NCBI GenBank assembly: GCA_036320915.1 | Contig: JAXBDG010000005.1 | Span: 2,046,001 to 2,110,000, forward strand | Direction of reading: 5' to 3' | DNA length: 64,000 nt | Source of the DNA: Linnemannia elongata | Taxonomy: Eukaryota; Mortierellomycota; Mortierellomycetes; Mortierellales; Mortierellaceae | Shown: positions 58,223 through 64,000 of the stretch, one piece after another | How the letters are laid out: every line of letters begins with the position of its first letter | How positions within the stretch are numbered: the first letter of the stretch is position 1 | Program-made: the position numbers and the translations under genes | Notes under the pieces: generated by a model | The model's database searches: none | The model's input: the letters and a program-made list of their open reading frames with translations, nothing else | What the model was told of the DNA's origin: nothing

Positions 58223-59385
58223 TGTATCAGAAATAAGACTGGATAGGGTGTGTATGTGTAGGTTGGTGGGTGGGGGTGAGGGGGGGGGATGCGGATTATT
58301 GTTTTGCTTTTGCTGCTTGGGTTGTTGCTGCAGTTGTTGGATGTATGGGATATCGGGGGGAGTATTAAATTGAATAAAGGTAAAAATACTTTCTAAGTGA
58401 TGGAAGGACGAATGAAATGAGAGGAAAGGCACAAGATAACAATGCAATACAATTCAGTGCAGAGAGTCAAAGAGCAAGAGAGAGATAGAGAGGAAAGAGC
58501 ATGGGTTAATGTTACTGTAATCTTGTCGACGACAGTCTACGCTTATTATCCGTTGGCTAAGCGTTTATGTTTTTATCATATATCGTCATTGCCATTGAAA
58601 GATATCTTACCTGATATTCCAACAAAAAAAAGTTGAAGACAGATTAAGAAAATAGGGAAAAAAAGGCCGGAGAAAAGTATGGAAGGGATGGGAAAAAAGG
58701 CAAAAAGAGGGAAGCGGAGGACTGATCAAACGGAAGGAGGAGGATTATACGTTTGCAACTGTTCCTTTTTTTGTTTTTTGTTCTGTAAAAGCGGATGCGA
58801 AGGCGGAAGAAAGAGGAGTGTATGTGTGTGTGTTGTGAGAAGAGAGGTTGTCTTTTTTTTTGCTGTGAGATTTGCTTTTTTTGTTGATGATTGTTTTTAG
58901 TTGTAAGAGAGTGAGTGTGTGAGTTGTTGTGTAAAAAAAGGAAAAGCAAAAAAAAAGCTGGTTTGATGAGAAGGATTCAAGTGCTCAAGTTAGGGATCAT
59001 CCAAGCACGAGGTAGAGTAGAATTCGGTGAGGAAGGTGACGAGGCAGTTGGCGTGGTTTCCTGCGGCTGCTCGTCGAGAGGTGGTTGTGGAAGATATAGT
59101 GTAGGGTCTACTAGAAGGATCGTTTTTTTTCATTGGATAACAAAGGAGGCATAAAATGGCACCCGAGGCGCAGAAGAAGGTTGGAGTGGAAGGGTTTTTG
59201 AGAGGGTGTGTGTGTGGTTGCGAGTGGGCTGGCTGTTGTTTGTTCAAAGGAACAGGAATGGAGAAAAGTGGAGTGAAGGTTAATCGGAGAAGATTGGGGA
59301 GAAAGAGAAAAGAGAGAAAAGGATAAGAAGAGAGATAGCCACCACCTTAGAGGTCATCAAATTTTTTAAAGTTGGTGGCTTGTAC

Positions 59386-59418
<33 letters not shown>

Positions 59419-59906
59419 CCTCGTTCGCCGATGAACTGGCCGCAGGCAGGGAGAAGGGCTGCGATAGGTGCTCAGACATCGCCACCAGTAGTAATCTGCG
59501 TCTAGCCTCCAATTATCTTTCTGCTTCTCTGTTTGTCGATGTCTCTTTTCTCTGACTCTTTCTTTGTCTGTCTCTCTCGCTCTCTCTCTCTCTTGTTGGA
59601 GGCTTGGATAACTTGAGGCGCAGGCTGTTGGCTTTCTTTAATGCTAACGACAACTATCATCGTCATAACATTAACGTAGTGACAAGCTGGCAAAGTCAAG
59701 AGGGGTGGCGGAGGAAAAAGAAAAGGCCACAAGGCTGCCTTGGAAAAGAAAAGAAAAAAAATGACGAAAGGATGAACAAGGTCAAACATTGCGGCCCAGG
59801 CGTACCCCTTTGTCTGAATCCATTCCAGTCAAAGACTGAAATCGATCGGCATCATCTCTATCATCCTATGGCACCTATGCTGTCTCATAACAAAAAGGAA
59901 AAAAGG

Positions 59907-59942
<36 letters not shown>

Positions 59943-60096
59943 TGAACAAGATAAGGTGCTCGCTCGCCCGCCTTTTAATATTTAAATGAATCGAAACAAA
60001 ATAAAATAAAAGGAAACTAGGCTACGACTGATGGCAATACTTCAAATAATAATTAAAGGGTGATTCAGACTGTCAGAGCAATGAAATAAGAAAGAG

Positions 60097-60133
<37 letters not shown>

Positions 60134-60485
60134 TCCGGAAGAGGAGACAGGAGACAGGGAGCAAAGGGGATCAAGGAACAAAAGACCAAAAGCATGACTG
60201 TCTGTCAGCTTGTGTCAGGGGGTGCATCTTCAATCTCTGCTCCATAATAACACACAAACAAACGAATAATCAAACCAATCAAACAAAAAACATGCAACGA
60301 TCAGCATTCCCCAGTCAAATTGCCCGAGATCATCAAAATAAAAATAATCATAATCCTAGCTAGATGTCCCTCTCGTCTTTAATCACCATAAAGTAGACGA
60401 CTTGAAGTTACATGTACAATGGAGGTTTTATTTGCAAAAAATGGGTAAAGAGTTGTGTAGGTACAAAGAAGACAGAAGGACTTGT
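58223..60485. other. 2.3-kb spacer with three long poly(A) tracts
   Basis: Upstream of the PRL gene and downstream of catalase. The PRL 5' leader is CT-rich on the minus strand. Uninterrupted A runs lie at 59388-59416, 59907-59940 and 60097-60131. Short frames around 58910-59250 resemble nothing known. Confidence 0.5.
59388..60131. repeat. Three poly(A) tracts of 29, 34 and 35 nt
   Basis: Located at 59388-59416, 59907-59940 and 60097-60131. They could be ends of retroposed copies, nucleosome-excluding tracts, or slippage products; no retrotransposon body is visible beside them. Confidence 0.9.
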
Positions 60486-62950
60486 TTAAGCCTTGGACTG
60501 GAGGGCCTTGAGCTTGGCCTCGAGGCGAGCACCCCACTCCTTGTCGGCACGCTTGATGTGTCCAACCTGGCGCTCCTGGAGGAAAACCTTGGCGTTCTTC
60601 AAGTGACCGGCCATGTTATCGATCAAGTCAGACTTCTCCTCGGCAGACAAGAGGCGGTAAAGGTTACCGGGCTGAACAAAGTCCTCATCAGAGAGCTGGA
60701 TGATGTGACGAGCAGCAATGGCGTTCAACTCGAAAGAAGAGTAAGTCGAAGCGACAGCAGTCTGCTTGGCACCTCCGAAAGAGTTGGGCTCATAGTTGGG
60801 GGCAGAGCCACCGTTGCCATTGACGGCCATGTGGCCATCACGCTGCTGGTTGGAAATGCGGGCGTTGTAGGCAACGTTGATGGGGATCTGCTGGTAGTTG
60901 GTGCCGAGGCGGTGACGGTGGGTATCGGGGTAGGAGAAGAGACGTCCCTGGAGCATGCGGTCGGTCGAGGCCTCGATACCGGGGACCATGTGCGAGGGCG
61001 AGAAGGCGGCCTGCTCGACCTCGGCAAAGTAGTTGTCGGGGTTACGGTTGAGGACCATCTTTCCGACGGGGATCAAGGGGTAGTCCTTCTGGGACCAGAC
61101 CTTGGTGACATCGAAGGGGTTCCAGCGGTAGGTGGCGGCCTCCTTGGTGGTCATGACCTGGACGTGGACGGACCAGGAGGGGAAGTCACCCTTGGCGATG
61201 GCGTTGAAGAGATCGGCGGTGGCGTAGTCGGGGTCGGAGGAGGCGAGCTTGGCGGCCTCGGCGGCCTTGAAGTTCTTGACGCCCTGGTCGCACTTGAAGT
61301 GCCACTTGACGAAGTGGGACTCGCCGGCCTCGTTGACGAGCTTCAAGGTGTGGGAGGAGAAGCCGTGCATGTGACGGTAACCATCGGGGGTACCGCGGTT
61401 GGAGAAGAGGATGGCGACCTGGTGGAGGGTCTCGGGGACGAGGGAGATGAAGTCCCAGAAGGCATCGGGATCACCGCAGTTAGTCTGGGGGTTGCGCTTC
61501 TGGGTGTGGATGAAGTCGGGGAACTTGATGGGGTCACGGCTATTAGGGAGGGGTTATTAAAGATGGATAATATGATATATCAGTATCAGTCATTTGAATA
61601 CTTAGTCCGTGGATCTCTTTTCCTGACGTGTATATATGTCCATCCAACCAGTCCCATCAATCATTCCCCTCAACTCATGAATTCCTCTCTCTCACTCTCT
61701 TCCCGAAAAAAAAAAAGAAAAATACTCCAACGGATGACATGTGATTTGGAAAGAGGGGAACCGGCTCTATTCGATTCGTTCTCTTCCTTTTTTTTTTTTT
61801 TTTTTTGAACCCATCGGGGTCCCCTCCCATTGAATTCAATTTTTTTTTTTTGTATGTCCATTTTTTGTTGTTTGGCCAGCGCAGCCTCTCGTTTTTCTCT
61901 TGATCTTCTTTTCGCTGGCTTTTGGTTGCGTCCATGTTGAAGTAGTCCAATGTTAACCCCTGATACCCCAGACCAGACCAGATCAGGGACAATAAAAACT
62001 TACATAAAGAAGACAGGGGTGTTGTTTCCGACCATGTCCCAGTTACCCTCCTCGGTGTAGAACTTGACGGCGAAACCACGGGGATCGCGGGCAGTATCGG
62101 CCGAACCCTTCTCACCTCCGACAGTCGAGAAACGGGTGAAGAGAGGGGTGCGCTTGCCGACGCGGTTCAAGAACTTGGCCTTGGTGAACTTGGAGATGTC
62201 GTGGGTAACCTCAAAGTAACCGTGGGCTCCAGCTCCCTTGGCGTGGACAACACGCTCGGGGATACGCTCACGGTCAAAGTGGGTCAACTTGTCAATCAAA
62301 GCGAAATCCTGAAGAAGGCTGCACCATTCGCATGTTCACATATTCAGATCAAAGGAGAGGAGAAAAGAACAAGGAGGTTAGTTTGCTTTCCTCTTGCTTG
62401 AATGATCCATGCATAAAGTCAACATAATCCACGGATAGAAGAGGAATAAAAAAAAAGTGGGGAGAAGTAGAAGTGTGTCGGGTGCAGCAGGGAAGGATAG
62501 AGGATGCAAGAAAAAGAAGGAAGGAGTGGGGATGGATGTGAACGAGTGGGTCCGTGTAGCCTCAACTTCATTGTAAAGAGACACTATTGAAGAGTGTAAC
62601 CACAACGACAAACACATCCGAGGTGGGTCGTGGAGACTGATATGGAGAGTGAGGATGTCCGGCTCGGAAAGCAAGAAGAGTCTACTCTCTTCCTCCACCC
62701 TTGATCACTGTTGTCCTGTAGGAAGATAGTCGTTGTTGCGCATGGGAAAAAAAGGCAAGCAAAGAGGCAGAGCATAAAGCGAACAAAGGAGAGAGTGTGG
62801 GTGCGCCCGTGGGGTGTGTGAATGAGCGCAATGAACGCAATGAGTGGAATGAGATGAATTAACTTACATAGGGCCGTACTGACCGACGGTGATGGAGTTC
62901 TGGTTGTCCTCGACGGGGTTTCCGTTGGAGGTGGTAAGAGTGGAGGCCAT
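60486..62950 (-). CDS. CAT: Catalase (small-subunit, heme-dependent)
   Basis: Breaks down hydrogen peroxide. Exons 62868-62950, 62004-62318 and 60486-61539 join in phase (AT/C junctions both restoring Ile) and give 483 residues, the length of a small-subunit catalase. Seen: active-site His at about 53 in [32 protein letters not shown] across a splice, [12 protein letters not shown], and the heme-ligand Tyr at about 336 in [14 protein letters not shown]. The C-terminus is SKA, a weak variant of the SKL peroxisome signal, so peroxisomal import is possible but not certain. No N-terminal signal peptide. Confidence 0.95.
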
Positions 62951-63573
62951 TGTGATGAGTGAGTGAAGAAGGTGTTGTTGGGGGTGGGATGAACAAAGAA
63001 GAAAAGAAAAAGAAAAAAGAAAAGAAGAAAAAGGGGGAAGGAGGAGACACAAAGGGAATTTATTTATTGACTGGGCTAGCAGGTGGTAGGTTGCTTCGGT
63101 CTTGTTGCTTGCCAGCTCCGTGTTCACTTTCAATTGAACTCTGCATCGGCGGACCTTACTTTCCCGTGTCCGAAGAAAATGAACACAGACAGAATAAAAA
63201 AAAAAAAAAGTGGCGTCTGTCGTTGACCACCGAGAGGTAGTGGAGGGAGGGTAAGCAGAAAATAAAAAGGAAACTTCGGAGAACTTTGTCCGAAGGCGGT
63301 GGGGGGGCAGATGCAAGGCAGCGAAAAAGAGCACAACATCCCTATTCTGTTACTCGCTGTCCAACCACTTACTTTACTCACTTGCTTGCTACCGTACTGT
63401 ACTCTTTACCACACAACCTAACACTCACCCTAACCAAACCACAACCAACCAACCAGCCAACCGCATTCCAAGTTTTTTTGCCCGGCCGAAATCCATGTTT
63501 CCCCGCCCTCTCCACTCGATCATTCCGAAACTCTAAAACAATAAAATCATGTGACGCATTTATTAAGGCTATC
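62951..63573. promoter_or_regulatory. Catalase upstream region
   Basis: 623 bp between the catalase start and the 3' end of the upstream tandem gene. The 60 bp next to the ATG are CT-rich on the coding strand. No specific oxidative-stress element is called. Confidence 0.35.
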
Positions 63574-64000
63574 TCAGTGGGCGTGCTTAGTGCTCGGCCG
63601 GGGCTTATTGCTGCTAGTCGTCCTATTCCTGCTCTGTCTCTTGTTGCCACTCAAATTGGTGGCGTGCGCAGACTTCTTGTACTGATCAGCCTTGTTGTTG
63701 CGACTCTTACGTTGGTTGAACTTGGCGATAGCCTTCTTGTTCTCCTTGGAGGTAGAGCGAGGTTTAGGAGAAGAAGAACCACTCTTTTTCTTCTCCTTGT
63801 CGTTGTTGTTCTTGTTGTTGCGTTGGATCACTTTGACAGGAAAGACGTTGTTGTTGTGGCTGCTGGTGTCAATACTGTGTCCATTGGTATTCGTGTTCGT
63901 GTTCTGGGTGATGATCTGAATCGTGACAAGATTTCGACGCGCAATGTCATCTACCTTCTTCTTTGACTCGTAGTCATCAACATCAACAATCGCCGTCGTA
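63574..64000 (-). CDS. C-terminal part of an unidentified basic protein
   Basis: An open frame enters from beyond position 64000 and ends at the TGA at 63574-63576; 141 residues visible. It starts in a segment reading AIVDVDDYESKKKVDDIARR, then becomes Asn/Thr-rich and finally very basic and hydrophilic (KEKKKSGSSSPKPRSTSKEN), ending TKHAH. The tail looks disordered and nucleic-acid-binding or nucleolar in character. The part seen is too little to name the family. Confidence 0.55.
   Translation of the reverse strand, partial: TTAIVDVDDYESKKKVDDIARRNLVTIQIITQNTNTNTNGHSIDTSSHNNNVFPVKVIQRNNKNNNDKEKKKSGSSSPKPRSTSKENKKAIAKFNQRKSRNNKADQYKKSAHATNLSGNKRQSRNRTTSSNKPRPSTKHAH

Noticed and set aside
60402..61808. 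468-codon frame antisense to catalase
   Set aside because: The catalase frame is certain. Its C/G-ending codons avoid antisense stops, giving a long but meaningless Val/Gly-rich frame.

Overview
The window is nuclear DNA of an intron-rich fungus. Coding exons are GC-richer than the spacers, introns have GT..AG ends and often a CTAAC-type branch site, and spacers carry long pyrimidine tracts, poly(A)/poly(T) runs and microsatellites. The gene set (Rrp1, Esf1, Rrp3, Sfp1-type zinc finger, DUF2433, short phosphatidylserine decarboxylase, PRL phosphatase) and the intron density suggest an early-diverging fungus, most likely Mucoromycota/Mortierellomycotina. That placement is inferred from style and family content, not from a search. 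I see no tRNA, rRNA, CRISPR array or intact transposon.

Layout. 1-7060: ribosome block with RRP1 (-, runs off the left edge), RPS15 (+), RPL26 (-) and ESF1 (+). 7222-14417: a possible 39-residue membrane microprotein (-), a Pin1-type prolyl isomerase (-), a mitochondrial rhomboid protease (+) and a 13-exon LtrA-family membrane protein (+). 16401-18956: a secreted histidine-rich, Ser/Thr-rich repeat protein (+). 19601-27217: a DUF2433 phosphoesterase-like protein (+), TTC27/Emw1 (-) and the DEAD-box helicase RRP3 (+). 28845-34398: a 109-residue protein of unknown function (+) and a 980-residue low-complexity protein (-). 36992-39453: an Sfp1-like C2H2 factor (+). 39.8-40.95 kb: a decayed repeat zone. 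41360-47978: a tandem PH-domain protein (-), a GST-like protein (-) and an ornithine cyclodeaminase family enzyme (+). 48091-52874: a phosphatidylserine decarboxylase (-) and an OPT-family transporter (-). 53545-56646: an unresolved small-exon gene or genes (+). 56666-62950: a PRL/PTP4A phosphatase (-) and a catalase (-). 63574-64000: the 3' part of an unidentified gene (-).

How the genes relate. The left 40 kb is rich in ribosome production: two ribosomal proteins, three pre-rRNA processing factors, TTC27, and a homologue of the TOR/PKA-controlled regulator Sfp1. Several of these sit head to head and share short spacers (RRP1/RPS15, RPL26/ESF1, TTC27/RRP3). PIN1/rhomboid and GST/ornithine cyclodeaminase are also tight head-to-head pairs. 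The right third is mainly metabolic and membrane functions.

No gene-cluster system of a clearly new type is visible. The best leads are the histidine/threonine repeat protein with its near-identical 144-nt repeats, the intron-marked duplication of PH domains, an in-frame alternative acceptor in the LtrA gene that would add a hydrophobic segment, and the unresolved proline-directed-site gene at 53.5-56.6 kb. All exon boundaries were read by eye with reading phase checked by hand. Transcript data would settle the uncertain ones.
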